Assembly (NCBI GenBank): GCA_964472785.1
Contig: CAYYMH010000013.1
Coordinates: forward strand, 41,376 to 105,375
Direction: 5' to 3'
Length of the DNA stretch: 64,000 nucleotides
DNA from: CAYYMH01 sp964472785
Lineage (GTDB): Bacteria; Zhuqueibacterota; Zhuqueibacteria; Thermofontimicrobiales; Thermofontimicrobiaceae
Shown: positions 9,019 to 18,441 of the stretch, piece by piece
Numbering within the stretch: the stretch's first letter is position 1
Layout of the letters: every line of letters starts with the position of its first letter
Notes under the pieces: generated by a model
Told to the model about the DNA's origin: nothing
Databases searched by the model: none
Seen by the model: the letters and a program-made list of their open reading frames with translations, nothing else
Position numbers and translations under genes: made by a program

Positions 9019-10239
9019 TTATAAACGAATTCGATAGTTTGTTTCAAATGAACCGAGCATATCCAGATAATTTTCCAACAATATTGAAAGCAGATATTTT
9101 TTTCTGACACGTTCGCGGGCGGCTTTACCTAATTTATCACGAAGATTTTTGTCCTTTATCAACTTGACAATTCGATCTGCTGCTTCTTCAACAGAAGAAA
9201 CTAAAAATCCATTTTTGCCATCATCTATTTGATAGCGAATTCCCCCGACTTTTCCGCCGATTACAGGAGTTCCTTTCCACATCGCTTCGGTGACGGTCAG
9301 GCCAAATCCTTCACGTATCGATTTCTGCAGTACGACGGCTGACTGGGTTTGCAGCGCGTTCACCAGCGCTGTATCCTGACGACTGAGGATAATGATACGT
9401 TCCTCCTGGCATTCAAGAAGCGATTCATAGACCTTGCCACCCTCCGGATCATCGGTCGCTACATTTCCCAACAGTACAAGGGTTGCGTCCACTTCTTTTC
9501 TGGCAATTTTAAACGCTTCAATGACGCCTTTGGGATCTTTCCAACGATCAAATCTCGAAATTTGTGTTACGATCGGTAAATCAGTCGGAATTTTATAGTA
9601 GGACAATCGCTCATCCATTTCCTCATCACTCAACTGGCGATTTTTGATGGAAAAAGGATCAATCGCTGGTTTATAGAAAAGCTGCGGTTTATCCAACTTC
9701 TTTTTATAATCTTCAAGGGTTAAAATGATCGCGTCATATTGCCGGATGAATTGTGTCAAATAATTCCAGAGATTTTTATCAGGACTGGTCAAATCGATGT
9801 GACAACGCCAAATCCAGGGTCCCCGTTTTCGATAGTGTTCGATCATTGGTAATGGCTGCGGGTCATGGATAATGACCACATCGTGGTCCAAATGATTACG
9901 CATACTATTTTCATAAATGACAGCTTCATATATTTTCTTTTTGCGCTCACTCAAATTGATGCGATCTCCCTGCAAGGCATTGTGCATCTTTTTCGTGATA
10001 CTGAAAAAATCGGGTGAACCCTGAATAATCCGCCAGCCGGTTTTAATGCCGATGCTGTTCATTAAAATTGTCATAGACGAAAGTATTTCGGCGACACCAC
10101 CGCCATAATACGTCGAATTGATATTGGTGATATGCAAATCACTCAGCGCCTCTGCTTTTTTGTAAATCCTTTCAATTGTCTGAGCCCCGATAAACTGTTC
10201 GTAATCATCCAAACTTACGATATCTTTTTTTGAAAACAT
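9019..10239 (-). CDS. treT: Trehalose synthase TreT-like glycosyltransferase (GT4)
   Basis: A 406-residue GT-B retaining glycosyltransferase. The N-terminal half has INSTYYGGGVAEIL (about 40-53) and HDPQPLPMI with WRCHIDLT, features of TreT, the enzyme that joins NDP-glucose and free glucose to give trehalose. The C-terminal half has the nucleotide-sugar site, SIREGFGLTVTEAMWKGTPVIGG, with the EGFGLTVTEAM acceptor-glutamate signature. Length matches archaeal and bacterial TreT. A trehalose role (osmoprotection or storage) follows from the family; the closest alternative is a kojibiose- or sucrose-type GT4. It stands alone, with a repeat between it and ftsH. Confidence 0.82.
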   Translation of the reverse strand: MFSKKDIVSLDDYEQFIGAQTIERIYKKAEALSDLHITNINSTYYGGGVAEILSSMTILMNSIGIKTGWRIIQGSPDFFSITKKMHNALQGDRINLSERKKKIYEAVIYENSMRNHLDHDVVIIHDPQPLPMIEHYRKRGPWIWRCHIDLTSPDKNLWNYLTQFIRQYDAIILTLEDYKKKLDKPQLFYKPAIDPFSIKNRQLSDEEMDERLSYYKIPTDLPIVTQISRFDRWKDPKGVIEAFKIARKEVDATLVLLGNVATDDPEGGKVYESLLECQEERIIILSRQDTALVNALQTQSAVVLQKSIREGFGLTVTEAMWKGTPVIGGKVGGIRYQIDDGKNGFLVSSVEEAADRIVKLIKDKNLRDKLGKAARERVRKKYLLSILLENYLDMLGSFETNYRIRL

Positions 10240-10406
10240 GTCATCACCTCATTTATTTCCGAAATTGTTTAATTTGAATTCAATTTTATTGACATAAAAG
10301 CTCATTAATTCTGATGTGTGTCATTAGTTCAGATTCATCCCCATTGTAAAATAATCAAAAGTCAACTGTTGACATTATCAGTAAATCGCATTTCAAAAAT
10401 CCAAAA

Positions 10407-12041
10407 TCAACAAAAACTAATTTTCGATTTTTTCTGTACAATGACCGTATCTTTCATCCAATGTTTATCATCTCGTTTGGGATAATCTGTCGTATAGTGT
10501 AACCCTCTGCTCTCTTTCCGGTGCATGGCACAATTAATGATCAGTTGCGCGACCTGGGTGAGATTCCTTAACTCCAGCAATCCTTCGGTAATGATCGTTT
10601 TTTTATAAAAATTTTCGATTTCCCGGGCGATTAAGTTTACGCGTCTCAGCGCGCGTTTCAACCTCAAATTTGAACGAACGATTCCCACGTAATCCCACAT
10701 CAACGTTTGCACTTCTTCTTTGTCGTGGGAAATTAACACCCATTCTTCGTGATTAAATGTACCTTCTTCGTTCCACTTTGGAAATATTGGAATATGCGCT
10801 TTTGTTTTGAAATCGTAGTGTTCGACAATGTGCTTGTAAACCTGATGCGAAAATACATGCGCCTCCAACAATGAATTAGATGCGAGGCGATTCGCACCAT
10901 GAACACCTGTACAACTCACTTCACCGGAGGCATAGAGATTTTCTAAATTGGTTTTCCCATGGATATCTGTGAGAACACCGCCACACATGTAATGCGCTGC
11001 AGGTACAACCGGAATCGATTGCTGCGTCATATCAATTCCAAATTTGAGACAATTTTCAAAAATATTGGGAAAACGACTTTTTAATTTCTGCGCATCTTTA
11101 TGCGTCACATCCAGATAAACAAAATCTTCTCCCCGTTTCTTCATTTCTGCATCAATAGCACGCGCAACGACATCTCTGGGAGCCAATTCAGCCAAGTCGT
11201 GATATTTGTGCATGAATTCGTTTCCGTCCTGTGTTTTCAATTTACCGCCAAAGCCACGCACCGCCTCTGAAATTAAAAACGAGTTTGCCTTCGGATGGTA
11301 AAGCGTTGTCGGATGAAACTGCAAAAATTCAAGATTGGCGATTTTAGCGCCAGCACGATACGCCATGGCGATTCCATCACCGGTCGCAATTACCGGATTT
11401 GTCGTGTGCAAATAGATTTGTCCGCAACCGCCCGTCGTTAAAACGGTTGCCCTGGCGATGAATTGTTCAACTATCTTTTTCTGCTTGTCAAAAACATAAG
11501 CTCCCCAGCAGTGACGGGGTAAGGCAGCAGAATTATTTATGCCCAAATGATGTTCCGTAATCAGATCGATGGCAATGTGCTGTTCATACATCTCGATATT
11601 TTGGTGCTGTTTGATCGCTTCGAGTAATGCCTTTTCAATTATCTGACCGGTCAAATCTTTGGCATGAACAATGCGATTGTCACTGTGTCCTCCCTCTCGT
11701 CCCAGATCAAATTCTTCCGAATGAGGCGATTTTTGACGGGTAAATTCAACACCCCACTGGACCAGCTCTTTGACCCGTTCCGGTCCCTCATGTACAATCA
11801 GCTCAACCGCATCCCGGTGACTCAATCCGGCGCCTGCTTTAAGCGTATCCCGAATGTGCGCCTCGAACGAATCCTGCTTATCAAATACCGCCGCGATCCC
11901 ACCCTGCGCATAGTTGGTATTTGATTCCGCCTTTTCTTTTTTAGTGATAATGTTGACTTTTCCGTATTGAGCGATTTTTAACGCCAGCGAAAGCCCGGCA
12001 ATACCACTTCCGATAACCAGTACATCGGATTCAATTAACAT
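10407..12041 (-). CDS. nadB: L-aspartate oxidase
   Basis: A 544-residue FAD enzyme that oxidises L-aspartate to iminoaspartate, the first step of de novo NAD synthesis. The dinucleotide site GSGIAGLSLA is at 11-20, NTNYAQGGIAA near 42-52, and the substrate loop EGGHSDNRIVHAKD near 116-129. HYMCGGV and the C-terminal helical domain with a RLKRALRRV stretch are typical of NadB rather than SdhA, because the succinate dehydrogenase heme/Fe-S partners are absent. nadA and nadC are not in the window. It sits alone between repeat-containing spacers. Confidence 0.93.
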   Translation of the reverse strand: MLIESDVLVIGSGIAGLSLALKIAQYGKVNIITKKEKAESNTNYAQGGIAAVFDKQDSFEAHIRDTLKAGAGLSHRDAVELIVHEGPERVKELVQWGVEFTRQKSPHSEEFDLGREGGHSDNRIVHAKDLTGQIIEKALLEAIKQHQNIEMYEQHIAIDLITEHHLGINNSAALPRHCWGAYVFDKQKKIVEQFIARATVLTTGGCGQIYLHTTNPVIATGDGIAMAYRAGAKIANLEFLQFHPTTLYHPKANSFLISEAVRGFGGKLKTQDGNEFMHKYHDLAELAPRDVVARAIDAEMKKRGEDFVYLDVTHKDAQKLKSRFPNIFENCLKFGIDMTQQSIPVVPAAHYMCGGVLTDIHGKTNLENLYASGEVSCTGVHGANRLASNSLLEAHVFSHQVYKHIVEHYDFKTKAHIPIFPKWNEEGTFNHEEWVLISHDKEEVQTLMWDYVGIVRSNLRLKRALRRVNLIAREIENFYKKTIITEGLLELRNLTQVAQLIINCAMHRKESRGLHYTTDYPKRDDKHWMKDTVIVQKKSKISFC

Positions 12042-12096
12042 GATTATCTCATATAATTTTTAAATAATTTTACAACCTGTTTAATTCATAAATCTT

Positions 12097-12242
12097 GCCA
12101 CCAAGGCACCAAGTCACGAAGAATCAAAAAGTTGTGAAAGAAGCATTCATAAAAAATATTATGAGTCGATTCATCTCCTTTGCCTTCCAGACTTTATATT
12201 TTCATTACGTTGTGTTCCTTTGTGTATTAGAAACTTTGTGGC
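12097..12242. repeat. Dispersed inverted repeat, copy B
   Basis: Arms at 12097-12121 and 12218-12242 (GCCACCAAGGCACCAAGTC... against the complement of ...AACTTTGTGGC) pair imperfectly around an AT-rich loop of 96 bases. The flanks share AATTCATAAA on the left and GAATTATTCAGG on the right with copy A, so the conserved unit extends beyond the arms. It lies in the 582-base space between nadB and the SpoIID gene, together with the hairpins listed next. Confidence 0.7.
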
Positions 12243-12400
12243 GTATGAATTATTCAGGACAAGTGTAAATTTTCGATAATTTGAACCTTTTAAACATAAT
12301 GTAAATAAATTATAAAATCAACTTATTTTTAAAAATTTTTCGTTCAAAAATTATCAAATAGGCTGGTAACAAGAAAGGTTGGTATGGTGGATTTTGAGAG

Positions 12401-12443
12401 AAAATAAAAAAAAAGCCAGCACCAATTTAAAACCGATGCTGGC
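12401..12443 (-). terminator. Rho-independent terminator (minus strand)
   Basis: On the minus strand a perfect 7-bp stem GCCAGCA/TGCTGGC (12415-12443) is followed by a run of nine U residues and a further U-rich stretch (12401-12414). It ends transcription coming from the SpoIID gene or from the small structured region just upstream at 12463-12489. Confidence 0.85.
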
Positions 12444-12462
12444 CCCCCCTAATTGCAGGTCA

Positions 12463-12489
12463 CTTAAGAGAGTCCCCATCTCTCCTAAG
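12463..12489 (-). ncRNA. Candidate small structured RNA or leader hairpin
   Basis: A 10-bp inverted repeat (CTTAGGAGAG / CTCTCTTAAG on the minus strand, one G-U pair) closes a seven-base loop AUGGGGA. It lies 19 bases upstream of the terminator stem, with TGACCTGCAATTAGGGGGG between. The two-hairpin layout, about 90 bases including the terminator, is compact enough for a small RNA, but it could also be the 3' end of the SpoIID transcript. No good promoter is visible in front. I do not recognise a known RNA family. Confidence 0.35.
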
Positions 12490-12623
12490 CTTTCCTTTAT
12501 ACCCTAATTATTCATCCGTAAAATATCAACAATTGCCATAATTTGCGGAAAATTTTTTTAATGTTTTTCAGTAGGACTCGCGATTCGTAGAAAAGAAACC
12601 CCAGAAATAAATGATGTCTCATT

Positions 12624-14177
12624 TTAATCATACATCTTTATCAAACGAACACCTTTGTAATAATGTGCGAGGATTTTTTGATATGGAATATTTTTCATCG
12701 CCATGACCGTAGCACCCACCTGACAAAGTCCGACGCCATGTCCCCAACCAGCACCTTTCAGGATAAATTTACTGACTTTCCCGTCCGCTGCCATCTCTTT
12801 TTCCACATAAAAGCAGGAACTGTACAAATGGCTTTTCGAAAGTACGCGTCGAATCTGAAGTTCTTTGCCAATCTTTAGCGTCGCCTTTGACCCGACAATG
12901 TTGATGTAAATCAACCGTCCCGAATCTCCTCGTTGGAGCGGTACAATATCCTGCAATTCACCGATTTCTTCTTCGGTCTTTTGTTTAATCAATTCTTCCA
13001 ATTCTTCCCGTGAATAAACCACTTTCCAGCGGAATAAATTTTCAGTAGAGTATAAATTCGCTAAGTTAGTCGGCAGTTTATGAAGTTTTGTATTACAATA
13101 AGCTGGAACTTCTTTGTCAATTAAGTCTTTAGCTTTTTCTTCAGTATTTGCCGGCGAATTGATGTGCTGGTCACTATCCACGTCAGCAACCATGTAGGGA
13201 ATGTGCCGGTTTTCCCACACATTGTGATATGCTTCGATAATCCCGCCACAAATTTTTGAATACCGCGCGTCACAAATTTCGTCGTTATACATGATTACTT
13301 CACCCCAGGTATTTTCCACTGCCTGACGGGAAATCTGCTGCTCCCGTTTTTTGCCGTGATAACACTGACAATGGTCATCCGAACACAAATGGAAATTCGC
13401 GTTATAATGATGTTTCCCCATCGTCGCGAACACCGTGCTGCGCGCCACAATCGTTTGAGTTTCCAGCAAGCCCAGCGGACAATCAGACGTCATTTCAGAC
13501 GAATTGACGCCGGTGAGATAGCTTTCAATATCCAGGTCATTGATGACATTCAGTTGACCGTCGTTGTTGAATCCCACTTCAATAATGCCGCGGTAATCCA
13601 ACTCCTCCTTTTTTTGCCAGTGAAATTCGATACCGATGATAATATCAGCGACAGTAATGTGCGTCGAATCATCAACATGGTCAGGAATGATGCGCGCGGT
13701 TTCACCTATCTTTTGTCCGTCCAATTCGATTATACCGGTCGGCGGAACGATATTATTTTCAATAACAACAAATTCACCGGGTTGATCTTGCTGCAAACGA
13801 AAATGCTCTGCATCGTGTTTTGAAACAAAATCACCAATTGATACCCAGTATTCACGATTATCCACCTCGCGGCTACCTACTTTGAAATGAACTCCGACGG
13901 TCCTGATTTGAGCATCATATCCTGTCCTTTGTAATTCTTTTACCTTCTGTTCAGCTCTGGTTTTATCTTTCTCGATTGCTGCACGAAGTTGATAGCGGAG
14001 TTGTGCTGCTCGGCTGGAAAATATATTTAGCCGGTAATTTTTATTTGGTTTACCTGTAAAAATATTTTGATCATTTTCATTGGTGATGTGAAACGATGTT
14101 GTGCAGCGAAATTTAACCTGATCAGTAGACTGAAGAACACCGATTCTAACTTTGGGGCTCATTTTCGGTAACGTCAA
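12624..14177 (-). CDS. SpoIID/LytB domain protein
   Basis: A 517-residue protein with a C-terminal SpoIID domain: DIESYLTGVNSSEM near 218-231, a QTIVARSTVFA stretch, CGGIIEAYHNVWEN, and the family end motif GAGWGHGVGLCQVGA about 40 residues before the C-terminus. SpoIID enzymes cut glycan strands lacking peptide stems; outside spore formers the role is in cell-wall turnover. The middle (about 60-150) resembles a SPOR-like segment. The start is a TTG at 14177 with AAGGAG seven bases upstream; an ATG follows 15 bases later. The start overlaps the end of the CPBP gene by 32 bases, so the genes are probably translationally coupled. No signal peptide is seen, which is unusual for a wall enzyme. 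Confidence 0.85.
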   Translation of the reverse strand: MTLPKMSPKVRIGVLQSTDQVKFRCTTSFHITNENDQNIFTGKPNKNYRLNIFSSRAAQLRYQLRAAIEKDKTRAEQKVKELQRTGYDAQIRTVGVHFKVGSREVDNREYWVSIGDFVSKHDAEHFRLQQDQPGEFVVIENNIVPPTGIIELDGQKIGETARIIPDHVDDSTHITVADIIIGIEFHWQKKEELDYRGIIEVGFNNDGQLNVINDLDIESYLTGVNSSEMTSDCPLGLLETQTIVARSTVFATMGKHHYNANFHLCSDDHCQCYHGKKREQQISRQAVENTWGEVIMYNDEICDARYSKICGGIIEAYHNVWENRHIPYMVADVDSDQHINSPANTEEKAKDLIDKEVPAYCNTKLHKLPTNLANLYSTENLFRWKVVYSREELEELIKQKTEEEIGELQDIVPLQRGDSGRLIYINIVGSKATLKIGKELQIRRVLSKSHLYSSCFYVEKEMAADGKVSKFILKGAGWGHGVGLCQVGATVMAMKNIPYQKILAHYYKGVRLIKMYD

Positions 14178-14973
14178 TTTTTTTCTCCTTTTGAGTTATT
14201 TCACAAAAATAATAAAATACTTTCATGCCATAAAACAGAATGATAATTGATCCGACTAATATCGGGATACTCACATGACCCTTATATAAATACCACTGAT
14301 AATTTTCTTTCTCCATGTTATTAAAGATTAATGCAGTACCGTTATTTATAAAATGAACAACGATTGCCGGTATGATGCTGCGGCTTTTCCAAGCCATGAC
14401 GCCTAAAATAATTCCGAAAAGAGTAAATTGGATGGTCCACCAAGGGTTCATGTGAACAATGGCGAAAATAATCGCCGAAGACATCACTGCTCTGGTAACG
14501 TCCAATCTCTGTTCCAGACTGACTTGCAGAAATCCTCGAAATAACATCTCTTCGAGTACCGATGCTAACAAAACAGCCGAGAATAAAATAATGACTAAAT
14601 CAGAGGGGCTTTGAATTTTCAACGATTCTTCCATTGCCTCGATGAGAAATTCGGGCATGGGAATAATGGTTTGAATGAGACGGTCGAATTCATCAATGAT
14701 AATGGTAAGCGCAATTCCAATAAAAGCACTCACCACCAAAAGTTCTTTCTTCACCGGATGAATCCGAAATACTTTTTTAAGCGGCATTTTTTTTACGATA
14801 ACAAAAACAAGGGCTGGGAGAATAATGAGAGATTCCAGTAAAAACAGACTCTTTCGTGCGCCAACCAACACTCCGATTATTCCGATGAAAAAGGTCAGTC
14901 CGATTGTAGCCAAAATGACCACTAAAACCTCGACGATCGTTGGGAATTTATTTTCATTATTTTGGTCATTCAT
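14146..14973 (-). CDS. CPBP family intramembrane metalloprotease
   Basis: A 275-residue polytopic membrane protein with about eight hydrophobic segments. It has the CPBP (Abi/CAAX-like) motifs: EEMLFRGFLQ (the EExxxR motif 1, near residues 141-150) and AIVHMNPWW (motif 2 histidine), followed by a late FINN motif. Family members cleave within membranes or process prenylated or secreted peptides; the bacterial substrates are mostly unknown. It forms a two-gene unit with the SpoIID gene, which it overlaps. Confidence 0.85.
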   Translation of the reverse strand: MNDQNNENKFPTIVEVLVVILATIGLTFFIGIIGVLVGARKSLFLLESLIILPALVFVIVKKMPLKKVFRIHPVKKELLVVSAFIGIALTIIIDEFDRLIQTIIPMPEFLIEAMEESLKIQSPSDLVIILFSAVLLASVLEEMLFRGFLQVSLEQRLDVTRAVMSSAIIFAIVHMNPWWTIQFTLFGIILGVMAWKSRSIIPAIVVHFINNGTALIFNNMEKENYQWYLYKGHVSIPILVGSIIILFYGMKVFYYFCEITQKEKKIDVTENEPQS

Positions 14974-15063
14974 TTTTATTTAGCCTGTTTTATATTTTTA
15001 TCCACAAAATCCGCTAATAGAGATATTATATTTCATAGTTTTTCATTTTACTTTACATCTAAA

Positions 15064-15113
15064 GTCATTCTGGTTTGATCCCGTTCTTTTTGCGGGAGAA
15101 ATACCGGAATGAC
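15064..15113. repeat. GTCATTC-type palindromic repeat hairpin
   Basis: GTCATTCTGGT (15064-15074) pairs with ACCGGAATGAC (15103-15113) and an inner TCCCG pairs with CGGGA, giving one long hairpin in the 233-base spacer between the SpoU and CPBP genes. No U-run follows on either strand, so it looks like a dispersed palindromic repeat of the common GTCATTCC type rather than a terminator. Confidence 0.6.
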
Positions 15114-15206
15114 AGAGCTTGATGTTTTTTAAAATATAAATGAGAAATTTAAATCTGATTAACTAATGATATTTCTATACTCTTTAATAAAGATATTAAA
15201 GCATCA

Positions 15207-16001
15207 TCAATTTTGGGCTGCCGCAAGTTTGGTTTTTATCGTATGCAGAAAAATTGCGCCAGCCACTGCCACATTTAGTGACTCCGCTTTACCATAAGAT
15301 TGGATCCGTACAGTATTATCGATCAATGGTAAAACAGACTTTTCAATCCCCTGATTTTCATTTCCTAAAATTAAGGCAAGTGGAGCTTTGTACTTAATTT
15401 TTTGACATAACTTTTTGCCTGAAACATCCGCTGCGTAAATTTGAAATGCTCTGGATTTTAATTGTGGAATGATTTGCTGAAGATCAATTTCTTCAATAAT
15501 CGGCAAATGAAATATTGATCCCATGGTCGCGCGAACGACCTTTGGATTGTAAAGCTCAACTGTCGCTGCGCAGAGTAATAATGCATCGATACAAAACCAA
15601 TCACAGGTTCGAATCAAAGTGCCCAAATTACCAGGATCCTGAATAGCATCTGAAATGACGATGAAACAATCTCGCTGACTCATTACCTGTTCAATGTTAG
15701 ATATTTTTTGCTGTACAACACAAAACACACCCTGCGAAGAAACCGTTTCTGCCATTTTTTTGACATTATTCTTTGTTATTTCAATGATTTCGATATTTTT
15801 TTTCTTCGCATCTCGTATCAATCCCGCTGCTTTAGGAAATGTAATTTCTGATTGCTGAATAAGAAGTGACTCGACAACAAAATCCGAACAAATTGCTTCT
15901 TCACAAAGCCGATAGCCTTCAACCAGTAACTTCTTGTGATCAGCCCGATATTTTTTTCTTTTTAACGCACAAATATCTTTTAATCTGGATTTTGACAGCA
16001 T
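15207..16001 (-). CDS. TrmH/SpoU family RNA 2'-O-methyltransferase
   Basis: A SPOUT-fold methyltransferase that transfers methyl from S-adenosylmethionine to a ribose 2'-OH in rRNA or tRNA. An N-terminal substrate-binding domain (LLVEGYRLCEEA near residue 25) precedes the three SpoU motifs: QDPGNLGTLIRT, LILGNENQGI and ESLNVAVAGAIFL. The ATG at 16001 gives 264 residues and a normal family start. A TTG at 16040 would add 13 residues; neither has a clear ribosome site. RlmB-like or TsnR-like targets cannot be separated from sequence alone. Confidence 0.85.
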   Translation of the reverse strand: MLSKSRLKDICALKRKKYRADHKKLLVEGYRLCEEAICSDFVVESLLIQQSEITFPKAAGLIRDAKKKNIEIIEITKNNVKKMAETVSSQGVFCVVQQKISNIEQVMSQRDCFIVISDAIQDPGNLGTLIRTCDWFCIDALLLCAATVELYNPKVVRATMGSIFHLPIIEEIDLQQIIPQLKSRAFQIYAADVSGKKLCQKIKYKAPLALILGNENQGIEKSVLPLIDNTVRIQSYGKAESLNVAVAGAIFLHTIKTKLAAAQN

Positions 16002-16196
16002 CAGTTTACTGTTTGACAAGTTTCTTAAATATGAGTTCAAGCGTTCTACAATCTAAAACCATATTAAAAAAGCACAATCTGAATTAAGCTGTTACCCGAA
16101 TTTATTTTTATCAAAATGGAAATCTTGTAACCTGAAACAATTGCTCAGATAAAGCGATTCTTGTATTTGATTATATTTTTTCTTAAATCAAGCTGG

Positions 16197-16670
16197 TCAG
16201 TGCGTGTCAAAATATCGCTCTTCCTCTTCATCGATAATATTCATCACTTCAGAGGGCGTTTTTGACTCAAGCAGTTTGTTCCGGAATTCCTTTCTGTGCA
16301 TCAACCGGGAAATTCGGCTTAATGCCTTGAGGTGTGGGCCTGTTTTATCCGGAGGTCCAACTAATAAAAATATGAGACGAACAGGTTTATTGTCAATCGA
16401 GTGAAAATCAACATCTTCTTTAGTAATACCAAGCGATGCTACAATATCTTGCACACCTTCCGCTTTTCCATGCGGAATTGCAACATGTTCACCGACACCG
16501 GTGCTCATCACCTTTTCCCGATCTAAAATTGCGCGAAGGATTTTATCACGACTTCCGATCTTTTTTTTATTATAAAGATGATCAACCATCTCTTTGATGA
16601 TATTCTCTTTTTCGTGACTTTGAAGTGGAATCAAAATCAACTCATCGCTTAATATATCACTCAATTTCAT
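16197..16670 (-). CDS. PTS EIIA-Ntr-like protein (PtsN family)
   Basis: A 157-residue EIIA domain of the fructose/nitrogen-PTS type. The phosphorylatable histidine is H67 in VAIPHGKAEGV, followed by VRLIFLLVGPP and LKALSRISRLM, all typical of PtsN. No sugar-specific IIB/IIC subunits are nearby, so a regulatory role (phosphorylation-state signalling rather than transport) is more likely. It is preceded on the minus strand by the adenosine-specific kinase gene about 235 bases away. Confidence 0.85.
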   Translation of the reverse strand: MKLSDILSDELILIPLQSHEKENIIKEMVDHLYNKKKIGSRDKILRAILDREKVMSTGVGEHVAIPHGKAEGVQDIVASLGITKEDVDFHSIDNKPVRLIFLLVGPPDKTGPHLKALSRISRLMHRKEFRNKLLESKTPSEVMNIIDEEEERYFDTH

Positions 16671-16905
16671 TAAACTTTCCTCCGAAAACGAAAATCAGCG
16701 CATAGCTGCAAACTATGTTTTCAAATTTTTTTTATATAAAATCAAAAAATAAAGTGCATTGATACGACTCAATACACACTGAAATTTAGCTATAACAATT
16801 ATTTTATAAATACAATATCAACTTGTAAATCTACTTCAATTTCAGACTGGGCAACCCGAAATTTTTAATGATGTTTATCTTGTTAATTTTATATCAATTA
16901 TCAGG

Positions 16906-17388
16906 TTACAACTTATAACCAAAATTGCGTAATAATTTTTTTCGTTCTGCGACGTCTTCTTCGGTTTCAACGCCAACTGTACTTTTTCCATCGACGACAC
17001 CAAGCACGCCTCTCCCCTGATCTGTTTCCGCTAAAATCACTTCGACCGGATTGGCAGTGGCGCAAAATATCCGGCATACTTCAGGGACATTTTTCAGCGC
17101 ACCCAGGATATTGATTGGAAAGGCATCTTTGATAAATAGAATAAAAACATGTCCTGCGCTTAAATTTTTCGCGTTGTTTTGAGCAAGCTGAATCAGCTCC
17201 AGATCATTACCAGTCCACCGAACAAGACGTTTCTCAGATGCCTCACAAAATGCTAGTCCAAACTTTATATTTGGGACGGAATTGACCATTGCCTCATGAA
17301 TATCTTCAACGGTTTTGATAAAATGAGATTGTCCCAAAATCATATTCAGGTTGTCAGGATTATCAATTTTTAACCGCATTAATTCCAT
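16906..17388 (-). CDS. Adenosine-specific kinase family protein (PF04008 type)
   Basis: A 160-residue protein matching the small family annotated as adenosine-specific kinase. It has IKFGLAFCEASEKRLVRWTGND, then AGHVFILFIKDAFPINIL, then CRIFCATANPVEVILAETDQGRGVLGVVDG. Structures of family members bind AMP-like nucleotides, but catalysis is poorly defined. The gene is divergent from the plus-strand DUF3108 gene; the 258 bases between them must hold both promoters. Confidence 0.85.
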   Translation of the reverse strand: MELMRLKIDNPDNLNMILGQSHFIKTVEDIHEAMVNSVPNIKFGLAFCEASEKRLVRWTGNDLELIQLAQNNAKNLSAGHVFILFIKDAFPINILGALKNVPEVCRIFCATANPVEVILAETDQGRGVLGVVDGKSTVGVETEEDVAERKKLLRNFGYKL

Positions 17389-17646
17389 ATAAACCTCATG
17401 AATCTATTTGAGTTAACGTGTCAAACAACAACAAACAACAAACACGGATCCCTCTCTGATTTTTTCATCAAAATGCCTATCAAAATCTCATTAAGTTAAT
17501 CAATTTCCTCATATAAGTCAAGTACTTTGTCAAAAAGTGAGCAAAATTTTAATCCTAAAATTGAAAATTTTCTTGATTTTTAGCTCAATTTATTGTACCA
17601 TAAAAAATAAAATCAGTCGATAAATTTATATTACCCAAAATTTGTT

Positions 17647-18441
17647 ATGAAATTTCTGATCCTTTTTTTAATAGCTAACATCGTGAATTGCTATTCTCTA
17701 TTTTCACAATCCGATTATCCTCAGCATCCGGATTCATCTATTTTTAATACTGTGTCTTATGACATGGAGTATATGAACTTAAATGTTGCTTTGCTAAATT
17801 TCCTGATCATCGACACAACATTTCTTCAGAAGCCTGTTTACAAATTAAAAGTCAAAGCGCAGTCAACAAAAAAAGCTGATTTACTGTTTCAAGTCGATAA
17901 CGAATATGTTACAATTTTTGATCAATCAACCTTTCTGCCGCTAAAAGTAACAAAGAATATTCATCAAAAAAACATCCAACATCAGCTGTCGATTCATTTC
18001 GATCATACACACAATCTCGCCTGGATTTCTGAAGATGAAAAATGGGAGATTTTAGATCCTTGTTTTGACTATTTTTCAATGCTTTATTTTTTGAGCTCAT
18101 CAAAATGCCAGCACGGAGATACATTGCGGTTTTATCTGGATTCAGAATCGTTAATTTCCCGCGTCGAAGCTGTTGTGAGTCCCAATCCGGAATCCATTAA
18201 AATTCCTTCTGGTGAATTTTCGTGTCAAAAAATTCAATTAAAATTCAATAAACTAAATAACAGACAGCGTGCCTGGAAAACAGACCTGTTGACAAATCGC
18301 TTGGCGAAACCCGGTTCACGATTAACGATTTGGTTCACTGACGACGTGCCCGGACTGCCGGTAAAAATCACATATCATCAGTCGATACTGAATACGACAC
18401 TTATTCTTAAAGAATTTAAAATTCAGGGTAAATTATATTGA
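17647..18441 (+). CDS. Exported DUF3108-like protein
   Basis: A 264-residue protein with an N-terminal signal peptide (residues 1-21, LFSQS end). The mature part is beta-rich and resembles DUF3108 proteins: an early YDMEYMNLNVA strand pair, a VTIFDQSTFLPLKV strand, and a late SRLTIWFTDDVPGLPVKI segment. Its function is unknown; related proteins sit in the periplasm of Gram-negatives. Its stop overlaps the TTG start of the glycosyltransferase gene by four bases, so the genes 17647-20529 probably form one operon. Confidence 0.65.
   Translation: MKFLILFLIANIVNCYSLFSQSDYPQHPDSSIFNTVSYDMEYMNLNVALLNFLIIDTTFLQKPVYKLKVKAQSTKKADLLFQVDNEYVTIFDQSTFLPLKVTKNIHQKNIQHQLSIHFDHTHNLAWISEDEKWEILDPCFDYFSMLYFLSSSKCQHGDTLRFYLDSESLISRVEAVVSPNPESIKIPSGEFSCQKIQLKFNKLNNRQRAWKTDLLTNRLAKPGSRLTIWFTDDVPGLPVKITYHQSILNTTLILKEFKIQGKLY

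Noticed and set aside
13356..13823. 155-codon plus-strand open frame
   Set aside because: Antisense to the SpoIID gene, with no recognisable domain or ribosome site.
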